This document shows positions 51,941-61,272 of a stretch of 64,000 nt of DNA, in pieces. This DNA is from CAYPXJ01 sp964414595. Its GTDB lineage: Bacteria; Pseudomonadota; Alphaproteobacteria; Rickettsiales; CAIJLX01. The stretch is from assembly GCA_964414595.1 (NCBI GenBank), contig CAYPXJ010000005.1:3476-67475 (forward strand), read 5' to 3'. The stretch's first letter is position 1. Every line of letters starts with the position of its first letter. Both the position numbers and the translations under genes were made by a program. The notes under the pieces are model-generated. The model was not told the origin of the DNA. It did no database searches and was given only the letters and a program-made list of their open reading frames with translations.

Positions 51941-53050
51941 TTGGTGCGCGTATTGCCTACGCGTAGTGCAAGCGCGGCAGTAATAAAATCATCCAAGTCG
52001 CCATCCAACACCGCGCTCGTGTTGCTAGTTTCTACATCGGTGCGCAAATCTTTCACCATCTGATAAGGCTGCAAAACATAAGAACGAATTTGACTCCCCC
52101 AGCCAATATCGGTTTTCGTGGCGTTGTTAGCAAGAATCGCGGCTTCCTTCTTCTGTAATTCAACTTCATAAAGCCGCGCACGCAACATTTTATAAGCCTC
52201 GGCGCGGTTGCGATGCTGGCTACGGTTATTTTGGCACTGCACCACAATTCCTGTCGGCATATGGGTAATCCGTATGGCGCTATCGGTTTTATTAATATGC
52301 TGACCACCCGCACCGGACGCGCGGAAGGTATCAACACGCAGATCTTTTTCTTCAATCGCAATCTCTATTGAATCATCGATTTCGGGATAAACCCACACAC
52401 TTGCAAAACTGGTGTGGCGCTTGCCTGCAGAATCGAAAGGAGAGATCCGCACAAGCCGGTGGACGCCGCTTTCTGTCTTAGCCCAGCCATAAGCGTTATG
52501 CCCTAGGATTTTTAGTGTGGCGGATTTGATTCCCGCCTGATCACCCGATTGCTCGTCAATTAGCTCAGCGGTGAAACCATGTTTTTCAGCCCAGCGTGAA
52601 TACATCCTGAGGAGCATGCTAGCCCAATCATTACTTTCCGTCCCGCCAGCACCAGATTGAATTTCAAGAAAGCAGGGATTCGGGTCTGCTTCACCAGAAA
52701 AAAGGCGTGTAATCTGCATTTCTTTTGTGCGCGCCGCTACGCGCACCAGATTACTTTCAATTTCAGCAAGCATCACACTATCACCTTCTGCATCGGCAAG
52801 TGCAGCAAGTTCTACTGCGTCGTCAAATTCCTTTTGCAGCCCATGAAAATTTTCGAGCGTTTGATCAACGCGAGTTTTTTCCTGTAAAATTTTTTGCGCC
52901 TGTGCGCGATTATCCCAAAGTTTGGGATCTTCAGAAAGACGATTTAATTCGGCTGCACGAGTCTTAAGTGCTTCAATGTCAAAGATACCTCCCCAGCAGA
53001 ACGAGCGCCTGCTCAATCGTCTCTTTGAGTTTTACAATTTCCGCTTTCAT
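51937..53050 (-). CDS. prfB: Peptide chain release factor 2, made by programmed +1 frameshift
   Basis: RF2 terminates translation at UGA and UAA. The first frame, from ATG 53050, codes 23 residues (MKAEIVKL to GRYL) and hits an in-frame TGA at 52979-52981. Shifting +1 at CTTTGAC continues as LDIEALKTRAAEL into the main frame, giving 370 residues. The stop-recognition tripeptide SPF (RISPFDSAG) and the catalytic GGQ (GAGGQHINK) are intact. The shift depends on slow reading of the UGA when RF2 is scarce, a self-regulating loop known from E. coli. An annotation starting at 53016 would be wrong. Confidence 0.97.
52978..52994 (-). promoter_or_regulatory. RF2 +1 programmed frameshift signal
   Basis: On the minus strand the site reads GGGGAGG-TAT-CTT-TGA-C. 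The slippery CTT TGA C is at 52978-52984 and the internal Shine-Dalgarno GGGGAGG is at 52988-52994, 3 bases upstream. This is almost identical to the E. coli prfB signal. Confidence 0.95.
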
Positions 53051-53098
53051 GGGGTGCACCATAGACGCAATAATGTCAAATCGTCCAGCAAAAATTCG

Positions 53099-53126
53099 TT
53101 GAAAAAAACTTTGTGTACGCTATTTT
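53099..53126 (+). promoter_or_regulatory. Candidate promoter of small lipoprotein gene
   Basis: TTGAAA (53099-53104), a 16-base spacer and TATTTT (53121-53126) lie 36 bases before the TTG start at 53162, in the 111 bases shared with divergent prfB. Confidence 0.4.
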
Positions 53127-53161
53127 TTCTCAACGCAAAATTTCAGGGTGTGGAGGGAAAA

Positions 53162-53419
53162 TTGCGCAAATATCTTTATTTGGCCGTGGGCAGCATGCTT
53201 GCTCTTGGTGCCTGTTCGCGTAGCTACGATGTGGCGGCGGTAGGCGATTGTCCGTCACGTATGGATGTGGTTTGTATGGATGGTGATCGCGTTATGTTCA
53301 GCAAATCTGTGTGCAGCGCACAAGTGCAGGATAATGGAAAAACCATCGTGCAGATAACGCCGCACGAGCAATACACAATTCCTGCTGGAAAATGCCAGAT
53401 GTATCCGCGTCAAACGTGA
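53162..53419 (+). CDS. Small lipoprotein, unknown function
   Basis: The start is a TTG at 53162 preceded by GGAGGG at 53152-53157. The 85-residue product begins MRKYLYLAVGSMLALGACS, a lipoprotein signal with lipobox ALGAC (Cys18). The mature part has four more Cys (DCPS, VVCM, SVCS, GKCQ) that could pair, and no domain I recognise. A longer in-frame reading from 52922 would run antisense through the prfB start and is not credible. It is convergent with trxA, 6 bases away. Confidence 0.75.
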   Translation: MRKYLYLAVGSMLALGACSRSYDVAAVGDCPSRMDVVCMDGDRVMFSKSVCSAQVQDNGKTIVQITPHEQYTIPAGKCQMYPRQT

Positions 53420-53425
53420 TGCGGG

Positions 53426-53749
53426 TTAAGCGGCAATAATAGATTCCACCCACGCATAAAGTGATGATTTTGGCAGTGCGCCGACTTTCGTGGCGGCCAG
53501 TTTTCCATCCTTGAAAACCATCAGCGTCGGAATACCGCGTACACCATACTTTGCTGGCGTTTCTGGGTTTTTATCAATATTAACTTTCACCACTTTCAGC
53601 TTGCCCTCCATGTCTTTGGACATTTCTTCAACAAGCGGCAAAAGCTGGCGGCATGGACCGCACCATTCGGCCCAAAAATCAACAAGAACAGGGCCAGAAG
53701 ATTTGAGTACATCTTTTTCAAAATTGGTATCGCTGGTTTCGTGCGCCAT
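53426..53749 (-). CDS. trxA: Thioredoxin
   Basis: This 107-residue thioredoxin has the redox-active WCGPC (Cys30, Cys33), the buried Asp in VLVDFWAEW and the cis-Pro loop RGIPTLMVF. It reduces cytosolic disulfides with thioredoxin reductase. It lies 51 bases downstream of addA, an arrangement found in many alphaproteobacteria (addB-addA-trxA), although addB is not upstream here. Confidence 0.97.
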   Translation of the reverse strand: MAHETSDTNFEKDVLKSSGPVLVDFWAEWCGPCRQLLPLVEEMSKDMEGKLKVVKVNIDKNPETPAKYGVRGIPTLMVFKDGKLAATKVGALPKSSLYAWVESIIAA

Positions 53750-53800
53750 AAAAGCTCCTTTTTGCTTACAACTAAAATGTAGGATTCACCTCGGGCTAAG

Positions 53801-56800
53801 TCAAGCCGCTTGCGGTGTTATAAGAGGTGGAATCGCCTCGAATAGCTCCTCCTGATTAAATGAAAAAAGGCGAGGTTCCCGTGGATATACAAGGTGTCCA
53901 AAGATTCTATGTTTAGGAAAAAGCGGGTGAAGAAGCTTCGCGTAAAGTGCAAGCTGTTGCTTGTAATTCAGAGGGATATCCAGATTATCTTGTGGTGTTT
54001 TTCCGGTTTTATAATCCAGAATATGCANNNNNNNNNNACATCATCTTTCTGAATAACCAACCCATCGATACGACCATAAAGTGGCCATTTCTCGCGCCAG
54101 CCAATCAAGGCACTTTCGGGAAGAAAAACGCCGTTTTGTATCAATGTTCTATAGCTGCTATTGCCCATTAGGCGCGCTGCATCACCTAGCAAATCGGCTA
54201 ATTTTTCTTCATCTATTGCTGCGATATCTCCCATGCGTGCGCGTACAAAATCAGCATGTTTATCTTTAGGTAAATGTTCATAAATCTGCATGAGAAGGTG
54301 GAAAATATTGCCATAATCCGCAGGCGAAAAATCTTCCTCGCTCTGCCGCTTTTCTGAAGGTTCCTTGTAGGAGGATGATAAACTTTGCGTGACAGAAAAA
54401 GTAGACGCCGCATAAAGGCGAGCATCATCAACCCATGCAGGTATGTGAATCGTTTTTGTTTTCTTTACAACGGGCGCTGCGGCATCAGCAGGGCTATACC
54501 CTTCATCCCGTAAAACATAATTCGGTGTTTCAAACGGCATTGACTCAAAGCAGAAATCCTCTGCCGTAGCGATAGGTTTTAACGCCTCCTGAATAAGATT
54601 ATACCAACTATCTTTTGTAGTTTTTTGACCACGATATCCAGCGATATAGAGCGCGTGGCGTGCCCGTGTCATTGCAACATACAGCAGGCGCATGGCTTCA
54701 CGGCTTTCTGCCTGTTTGTTGGCTTCCTTAATATCTTCTATGGGGTCTAGCGGTATGTCTGCAGAAGGCAATAGAAAATAAAAACCCTGCGCATCGGACC
54801 AATAAAGCTTACTTTCATTTTGCGCAGCCGTGCTTGCGAACGTATCAGCAAGAATAACGACTGGAGCTTCTAAACCTTTAGCTCCGTGTACCGTAAGGGC
54901 GCGTACAGCATCGGTGCGTGCATCCGCTTCACGCTTGATGGTAATATCTCCTTGTTCCATCCAACAAACGAAAGCCTGGAGCGACGCCGGACCTTCCTGT
55001 TGATACTCTGCGCATTTTTCTAAAAAAGCATCGAGAATCTCACGCGTTTCTTCGCCAAGTTGTGCGCATATCTTTGTTGAGTACCCATCCCGGTAAAACA
55101 CACGGAAGAACAAATCATAAGGTTTGCTGGAAGGTAATTCTGCAAGCAGAGAAGATAAATAATGATAGGTGTTTTCGAAAGTTTTTGTGTGCTGAAGATT
55201 TTCCCATAAGGAATTTTCTCTTGCATACGACAACGTTAAAATATTTTGTTCGCTAAGGGAGCAAAGTGGTGATTTTAATATACAGGCAAGCGAGAGATCG
55301 TCACTGGGCAATAATAAAAATCGTGCCAGCGCCAACATATCCTGCACCGCCAGATGTTCAGTGAGTTTTAGCTTATCGGATCCATGAACGGGAATAGATT
55401 GACGTTTAAGTTCGCGGGTGATTTTGTCCATCAGCTTACCACGTTTACGAAATAGAATCATGATATCGCCAGGTTTCCAGCGGCCACTTATTACCCACTG
55501 AGCCACACGTTGCGCGATGTAACGTGCATAATAAGTAATTACATCGTGATGTGCAGAGGCTTCAAAAGGGAAACTCCAAACGCTCTTTTTTTCCTTTTCA
55601 TCTTCCACAAAAACCGGCCAACACTCTACGATTCCGGGAACCGTACTATGGGCATGATGTTTGATAGAATCCTGCACCAATAGTCCTTCGCGCATTCCTG
55701 CACTGTTGGCCACCGCATCTACGGCTTGCAAAACGGCACGAGACGAACGAAAAGAGGTGGTAAGATCGATAGCGCGCCACTCTGCCTCTGCTTGTATAAC
55801 GCGTTGTGAGAACACTTCACCTTGCGTGAGATAATGCTCTACGCGAGCTCCCTGAAAACTGAAAATAGATTGTTTGCTGTCTCCGACAACAAACAAGGTA
55901 CGGCTTATTTCCCGCGCACTGTCGCCGGTAAAAAATTCTTCCGCCAACGCATGAATAATATCCCATTGCAGAGGGTTAGTATCTTGCGCTTCATCAACCA
56001 AAATATGATCAATTCCACCATCCAGTTTATATTTAACCCAAGATGATATACCCGGCGTAGTGAGTAGCTCTCGCGCGCGTAAAATAATATCATTAAAATC
56101 GAGGGAGCGACGCTCATGTTTGAGCGCATCAAAAGTTAAAAAATACGCAGATGCAAGTGTATAAATATGGCTCGTTGCGTCCGCTATATTTTTAGCCTGC
56201 TGAATTTAAGCGTGTTTGTTCCTTATAGAGCCAGGCATCAAGTTCAAAAAATGTTTCAGAGCACTCTTTCGCAAGAATTTTTTTTCGTGGAGCATTTTCC
56301 TTTGTCAAAAAAATCTGCGCATATTCATTAAGGAAATTTTGCCGCTGATCAGGCTTAGTATGCCAGTCACATAGTGCAGCAATTTTATGATATTCTTTTT
56401 CAGAATGGGCCTGCAAGATTTCAACCTGAGCAATTATGGCAAGGGGTATATCGTACGAAAAAAATGTTTCTGTGAGTGCTTTTACATCGGTAGAAGATGA
56501 AACGTTGAGTGCGCGATAAATTAAATCATGAAGGGCCTCAAGCTGGACGGGCTGCGTAATATCAACATCGCCAAGTCGATGCCGTTCTTGATAAATTTTT
56601 TGTAGTGCGGCCTTAACCGTATCAATATCTAAAAACTGGGCAAGGACGGTAATAGCAGTTCGAATTTTAGGCTCATCGTGCACAAGCAACTTATGCATGA
56701 CCTCCTCTTGTAAAAGCAGGCTAGCCGTTTCATCTAATATTTTAAATTGTGCAGGCACGCCTGCTTCCAGCGGGAATTGCTTAAGAATATACTGGCAAAA

Positions 56801-57172
56801 AGAATGGATTGTCTCAATACGCAATCCTTGGGATGCTTCACTCACTTCATAAAACATCTGCTGTAATTTTACGCGATTCTCTAAAGATTCCGGTAACGCA
56901 TAATTCCGAAGCAAATGGTTAAGTTCGTGATCGGCATAATGCTGCCAGGAAGCCAGCTCTTCCATGATGCGGGTGCGCATTTCCGCTGCAACTGCATTGG
57001 TATAAGTAAGACAGAGAATGCGTGAAGGTTTCACGCCAGCAATGAGTAGGCGCAGTACACGATCAGTCAGAATCCGTGTTTTTCCAGTACCTGCATGCGC
57101 CTTTACCCATACCGAACTCGCAGGGTCGGAAGCATGGGCCTGTTCGGGCAATAAATTAACGATAACGCGCAA
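53801..57172 (-). CDS. addA: Double-strand break repair helicase-nuclease AddA, broken by a frameshift and a scaffold gap
   Basis: AddA, with AddB, unwinds and trims broken DNA for RecA loading. N-terminal motifs: HAGTGKTRILTDR (P-loop), LCLTYTNAVAAEM and ETIHSFCQYILKQFP. Then DHILVDEAQDTN (Walker B), VVGDSKQSIFSFQGA, LTVHGAKGLEAPVV and YVAMTRARHALY. The C-terminal RecB-type nuclease has LDYKTGK, in another frame after the 10-N gap, and runs to a TGA at 53801. The frame also breaks near 56205, where removing one A of AAA restores it. Both corrections give 1119 residues, normal for the family. The start near 57172 (TTG) overlaps the upstream gene and is uncertain. Confidence 0.85.
54028..54037. 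other. Scaffold gap of 10 Ns inside addA
   Basis: Removing the 10 Ns and one of the two flanking A bases joins GATGAT-GTG-CAT-ATT on the minus strand. This restores the nuclease motif as DDVHILDYKTGK in the same frame as the upstream part. The gap therefore probably hides no sequence. Confidence 0.8.
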
Positions 57173-58094
57173 GGTATTGTGGCACAATATCTTCGATGGA
57201 ACGCGGATAAATACCGAGATCGCGAATCGTATGACCTGTGCGCCCATCGACAATATTATCTACTTCAAGAAGCTTAACCTGATCCGCTGTCAACAAAGGT
57301 TTTTGCATAGTAAGGAGTGCTGCGAGTTGCGCTAATGTTGCAACAACCGTTGCTGCAGAAAAAGGCATAGGTACAAACAAGGGTTTTTTATGAATCGTAC
57401 GTGCAATAAACTGCATCAATTCTTTAAAGCTATAAGTTTTTGGCCCGCCTAACTCATACACATAGCTTTGTGTTTCCGGTGTTTGCAAAATTTTTGCAAT
57501 CGATTGCGCCACATCACCCGCGTAAATCGGCTCAAATTTTGTACTACCGCCAATCACCGGCATGATAGGCGAAAATTTTGTAAGCTTGGCGAAGAGATTA
57601 AAAAAATTATCCTCCGGTCCAAATACAATGCTCGGACGTACTATCGTCGCAGTAGGGAAGGCTGCCAAAACCGCCTTTTCTCCGGTGAACTTACTGCGTG
57701 CGTATTTGGATTTTTTGGCCTTTTCTACACCCAGTGCGGACATATGTACCAGGCGGTTTGCCCCTGCCGCTTTGGCTGTTTTCGCCACACGTTCAGCGCC
57801 CTGAGCATGAATGGCCATGAATTGCTGACGGCCACGCTCAAAAAGAATGCCAACCAGATTAACGACGGCATAGGCGTTTTCAACCGCGCGCTCTATCGAT
57901 GCGGTATCCAGAACACTTCCAGGTACGAGTGTAACCTGACCCACCGCGCCTGCCGTTTTAACCATACGAGCCCTCTCAGGGTCGCGCGAGACAAGTTTTA
58001 CCATATAGCCAGCTTTTGCCAGCTCGGCACAAACATAGCGGCCAATAAAGCCGGAACCACCGAATACGGTGACTATCTGATTGGTTTTACTCAA
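57156..58094 (-). CDS. NAD(P)-binding epimerase-like protein, complex I NDUFA9 family
   Basis: This 312-residue atypical short-chain dehydrogenase has the nucleotide loop VFGGSGFIGRYV, SVLDTASIERAVENAYAVVNLVGIL, a YARSK stretch in place of YxxxK, and VRPSIVFGPEDNFFN. The alphaproteobacterial homologues are relatives of mitochondrial NDUFA9, an accessory subunit that stabilises complex I through bound NADPH. No nuo gene is in the window. Its 3' end overlaps the likely addA start by 17 bases. Confidence 0.87.
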   Translation of the reverse strand: MSKTNQIVTVFGGSGFIGRYVCAELAKAGYMVKLVSRDPERARMVKTAGAVGQVTLVPGSVLDTASIERAVENAYAVVNLVGILFERGRQQFMAIHAQGAERVAKTAKAAGANRLVHMSALGVEKAKKSKYARSKFTGEKAVLAAFPTATIVRPSIVFGPEDNFFNLFAKLTKFSPIMPVIGGSTKFEPIYAGDVAQSIAKILQTPETQSYVYELGGPKTYSFKELMQFIARTIHKKPLFVPMPFSAATVVATLAQLAALLTMQKPLLTADQVKLLEVDNIVDGRTGHTIRDLGIYPRSIEDIVPQYLARYR

Positions 58095-58214
58095 AGAAAC
58101 CCCCTGCGGATATGATGCCCTTCTATACGCGAGCTATGGGTGTTTTGGCAAGGCTCTCGGTGCGTGGTATGTCAAGCCATTTATCGACAAAAATTCACGG
58201 AAAAGTTGAGTATC

Positions 58215-58230
58215 TTAACCATTTATTAAC
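58215..58230 (+). promoter_or_regulatory. CtrA box upstream of the REC-HATPase gene
   Basis: TTAA-CCATTTA-TTAAC is a perfect CtrA consensus, 62 bases before the ATG at 58293. A -10-like TATACT lies at 58241-58246, so the box covers the -35 region, the layout of CtrA-activated promoters in Caulobacter. Confidence 0.65.
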
Positions 58231-58292
58231 CCTGTTTTTATATACTGAAAAACGATCGAAGCCAGGATAAAAGCTGACTCCGGGGGGAAGAA

Positions 58293-59204
58293 ATGCTGGA
58301 CCTGAAAGCAAAAATTCTCATCGTAGATGATGAGATCGATAACCTTGATATACTACACCACATACTAGAAAAAGAGGGCTACGGAATTATCCGTGCTACG
58401 AACGGCAAAGAGGCCTTATTGGCCCTTGAGCATCATGACGATATTGATGTCATTGTGCTGGACCGTTTAATGCCGGTAATGGACGGCATGTCATTCCTGG
58501 CGCGTGTAAAGGCGTCGCCGCAATGGGCCGCAATACCGGTTATTATGCAAACAGCCGCGGCAGCCCGCGAACAGATTGAAGAAGGTCTTCAGGCCGGTGT
58601 GTATTATTATCTTACCAAGCCTTATTCGCGTAAAGTATTACTGGCTATTGTGAAGTCTGCGCTTGATGACAAACGAATGCTCAAAAATCTTTACCGCGAG
58701 AGTGAGCGCTTATCTGAAAAAGCGCGCGAAATTCGTCGCGGTCTTTCTTATATGTATTCCAGTTTATTCCATTATAAAACCGTGCGTCAGGCCAAGCGCA
58801 TAGCGGCGGTAATTTCATCCTGTTTTCCGCGTCCGCGTGAAGTGGTATTGGGCTTTACGGAGCTGATGGTGAATGCCGTAGAGCATGGAAATCTGGGGAT
58901 TCCTTTTCAGGAAAAGAAAGAGCATTTAATTAACGGCACCTGGGAAGACGAATTGGAATTTCGTCTTTCGCAAGCGCAATACAAAGCCAAAGTCGCGAGC
59001 GTCACGCTCACGCGTACCGATCGTGAAATTGCGATTGAAATTAGCGATGAGGGCGAGGGGTTTGACTGGCGTAAATTCCTAACCATCGATCCCACACGCG
59101 CAGACGCACCAAATGGTCGTGGAATTTTCCTTGCCCAGATGGATTTTGACCATCTGCAATATATTGGCAATGGCAGTACTGTCGTCTGCCGTAAGCGCAT
59201 TTAG
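58293..59204 (+). CDS. Response regulator with receiver and RsbW-type ATPase domains
   Basis: The protein has 303 residues. The receiver domain (1-125) has VDDEID, phospho-Asp in IVLDRLMPVMDG and Lys in YLTKPYS. After a coiled linker, residues 165-300 form a GHKL ATPase like anti-sigma kinases: N box ELMVNAVEHGNLGI, G1 DEGEGFDW and G2 GRGIFLAQ. Such proteins phosphorylate STAS-domain antagonists or act as anti-sigma factors under receiver control. The partner is not in the window. A GGGGGGAAG ribosome site precedes the ATG. The CtrA box upstream suggests cell-cycle control. Confidence 0.87.
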   Translation: MLDLKAKILIVDDEIDNLDILHHILEKEGYGIIRATNGKEALLALEHHDDIDVIVLDRLMPVMDGMSFLARVKASPQWAAIPVIMQTAAAAREQIEEGLQAGVYYYLTKPYSRKVLLAIVKSALDDKRMLKNLYRESERLSEKAREIRRGLSYMYSSLFHYKTVRQAKRIAAVISSCFPRPREVVLGFTELMVNAVEHGNLGIPFQEKKEHLINGTWEDELEFRLSQAQYKAKVASVTLTRTDREIAIEISDEGEGFDWRKFLTIDPTRADAPNGRGIFLAQMDFDHLQYIGNGSTVVCRKRI

Positions 59205-61102
59205 AAAATAAAGTCGCCTGCCTGCCAGATGTGATTATTGCCGACAAAGGTAATTTCATTACCCAGCGTATCTTTGTAGTCCACCACGCCAGCAGAGGTA
59301 ATCCCTTCGTACATATTGGTCTTATTGTTCCAGAAGGTCACAGTCGTCGTGCCAAGACCCTGCATATCTCTGGCGCGATAAACGGATACATCAATCACAT
59401 CGCCAGTTTCGAAATCGAGAATCACATCGATTCCGTCACCTTTGGTATAGTAGATGGTATCCTGACCACCGCTTGTATTAATCATGTCGTTATCTTTGCC
59501 GCCAAAGAATAAGCCGCTATCTTCGTCGCCGAAGAGTGTATCCTGGCCCGCTTCGCCTTTAATCGTATCCTGGCCGATAAAGCCGTAGAGCACATCATTA
59601 CCATTGCCGCCATGGAGAGAGTCATCACCCATGCCACCGAAAACGGAATCATTACCATTGCCGCCGTACACAGTATTGTTGCCCAGTTGAGGCTCGCTAT
59701 CGAAAATATCGTGCTCGCCATAAACGATATCGTCGCCATCTCCTCCATCTAGTGAGTCGTCACCGTATCCGCCACGGAGAGTATCGTCGCCATCAGCGGA
59801 TTTAAGGGTATCATTACCGGCATCACCGAAAAGATATTCGTTGCCGTTACCCCCCTTAATAGAATCATTGCCGATACCGCCATCGAGCGTGCTGTCGTTA
59901 TTGCCACCGATAAGGGAATCATCACCGCTTTCGCCCATAACAAGATTTGCGCCATTGCCGCCTTCAAGACGGTCATTTCCATCGCCGCCATATAAACTAT
60001 CGTCATGGTTGCCTCCTTTAAGTGTATCGTCGCCGTTGCCTCCTTCAATGGAGTCATTCCCATCCGCGCCTTCAAGCAAATCATCACCATTATGACCGCG
60101 GATAGCATCGTCGTCTTTTCCGCCTTTAATCGTATCATTGCCGTTATCGCCGGAAAGAATATCTGCTCCACCATTGCCGTTAATTTTATCGTCGCCATTA
60201 CCACCACCGATGCTGTCAGCGCTGGCGCCGCCGAGTAGCGTATCATCGCCATTACCACCCATAAGGAGATCTGCTCCATTACGGCCGGAAATACTGTCAT
60301 TACCATTGCCGCCGGTTAAGGTATCGGGCCCGTTCGTGCCCAGAATCGTTTGATTCTGAGGTGCTTCCGGCTCCGGTTGAGGCTGAGGCTGAGGCTGAGG
60401 CTCCGGTTCCGGTTGAGGCTGAGGTTGGGGCGCAGGCTCAGATGGAGATTCTGGTGTTGTAGCAAGTTCCTGCGGTGTAGGGCTCACAGGAGAAGTATTA
60501 CCATTACCACGATCATGATTTTTATCTTTGCCGTTATCATGAGGTTTTTCGTCTTCAGTTTTCACCTCAGGTGTGAATTCTGAAACACTGCTTTTACTAT
60601 CAGAAGGTTCCTGCGGCACATATTTGCCATTCGTGTGCTTAGAATAATCTTTTTCACCTTTATCCTCTTGTTCCTCTTGTTGAGTTAAGGACAAGGTATC
60701 TTTTTCTTCCGCTTCCATTTTTGCTTCATTTTTAATCTTGGCAGACGAGGCCGATTCTTCGTCTTTATAGATACTGATATAGGTGCCATCAGCACTCTTT
60801 ATCTTTTCGCTTTTTTCCTTCACCACTTCTTCGGATTTTTCCTCTTTTTCGGGCTGGTTCTTCGCTTCGGTTTTTTCCACTTCGATTTCTTTTTGCGGCG
60901 TTTCCGCGGGCGCTTTATTTTCTTCAGAGGGTTTTTCAACCTTTTCTATGTCTTTCTCAGCCGCATAGGCTTTATTTATGGGTAACTGGCTCAGCAGCAA
61001 ACCACCCAGCAAATAATCGCGAATATTTTTAAGATTACCCGACGCTTGTTTAAGTGCTTCAGCAAGCGCCAAGTTCCTGCGTTTAGTTGTATGCGACTTC
61101 AT
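59201..61102 (-). CDS. RTX (hemolysin-type calcium-binding) repeat protein
   Basis: The protein has 633 residues. A basic, hydrophobic N-terminus (residues 1-48, ending NKAYA-AEKD) looks like a Sec signal. It is followed by about 170 residues rich in Glu, Lys and Ser and a Pro-Gln-Glu linker. Twenty-three continuous nonapeptide repeats (GGNGNDxL type) follow, then a break and six more. The C-terminus (VILDFETGDVIDVS to AGDFIF) resembles type I secretion signals. The repeats fold into a Ca2+-bound beta roll outside the cell. No type I exporter is adjacent. The start could also be ATG 61114. Confidence 0.9.
   Translation of the reverse strand: MKSHTTKRRNLALAEALKQASGNLKNIRDYLLGGLLLSQLPINKAYAAEKDIEKVEKPSEENKAPAETPQKEIEVEKTEAKNQPEKEEKSEEVVKEKSEKIKSADGTYISIYKDEESASSAKIKNEAKMEAEEKDTLSLTQQEEQEDKGEKDYSKHTNGKYVPQEPSDSKSSVSEFTPEVKTEDEKPHDNGKDKNHDRGNGNTSPVSPTPQELATTPESPSEPAPQPQPQPEPEPQPQPQPQPEPEAPQNQTILGTNGPDTLTGGNGNDSISGRNGADLLMGGNGDDTLLGGASADSIGGGNGDDKINGNGGADILSGDNGNDTIKGGKDDDAIRGHNGDDLLEGADGNDSIEGGNGDDTLKGGNHDDSLYGGDGNDRLEGGNGANLVMGESGDDSLIGGNNDSTLDGGIGNDSIKGGNGNEYLFGDAGNDTLKSADGDDTLRGGYGDDSLDGGDGDDIVYGEHDIFDSEPQLGNNTVYGGNGNDSVFGGMGDDSLHGGNGNDVLYGFIGQDTIKGEAGQDTLFGDEDSGLFFGGKDNDMINTSGGQDTIYYTKGDGIDVILDFETGDVIDVSVYRARDMQGLGTTTVTFWNNKTNMYEGITSAGVVDYKDTLGNEITFVGNNHIWQAGDFIF
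59525..60334 (-). repeat. RTX nonapeptide repeat block
   Basis: About 29 imperfect 27-base units encode G-G-x-G-x-D-x-L-x nonapeptides. A non-repeat insert (EHDIFDSEPQ) separates the first 23 from the last six. Confidence 0.92.
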
Positions 61103-61272
61103 GGCTACCCCCAAAAAATTGGCTAAAAATCAAAGTAAAATTAAGAATTTAACCTGCCAGTAAAGGTGCAATAGCCATGCCAAAAGTGGTCCTTTTAGCT
61201 CAAGGGTTTAGGGGGAATGAAAAACGAACGGACGGCAAATATTACCGGTTGCCGGGTGATAGGCAAAATCTG

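Noticed and set aside
52979..52981. In-frame TGA in prfB as selenocysteine or a pseudogene stop
   Set aside because: The CTTTGAC site, upstream GGGGAGG and the intact downstream frame identify the RF2 programmed frameshift.
61141..61153. TTAA-GAAT-TTAAC upstream of the RTX gene as a CtrA box
   Set aside because: The spacer is 4 bases, not 7.
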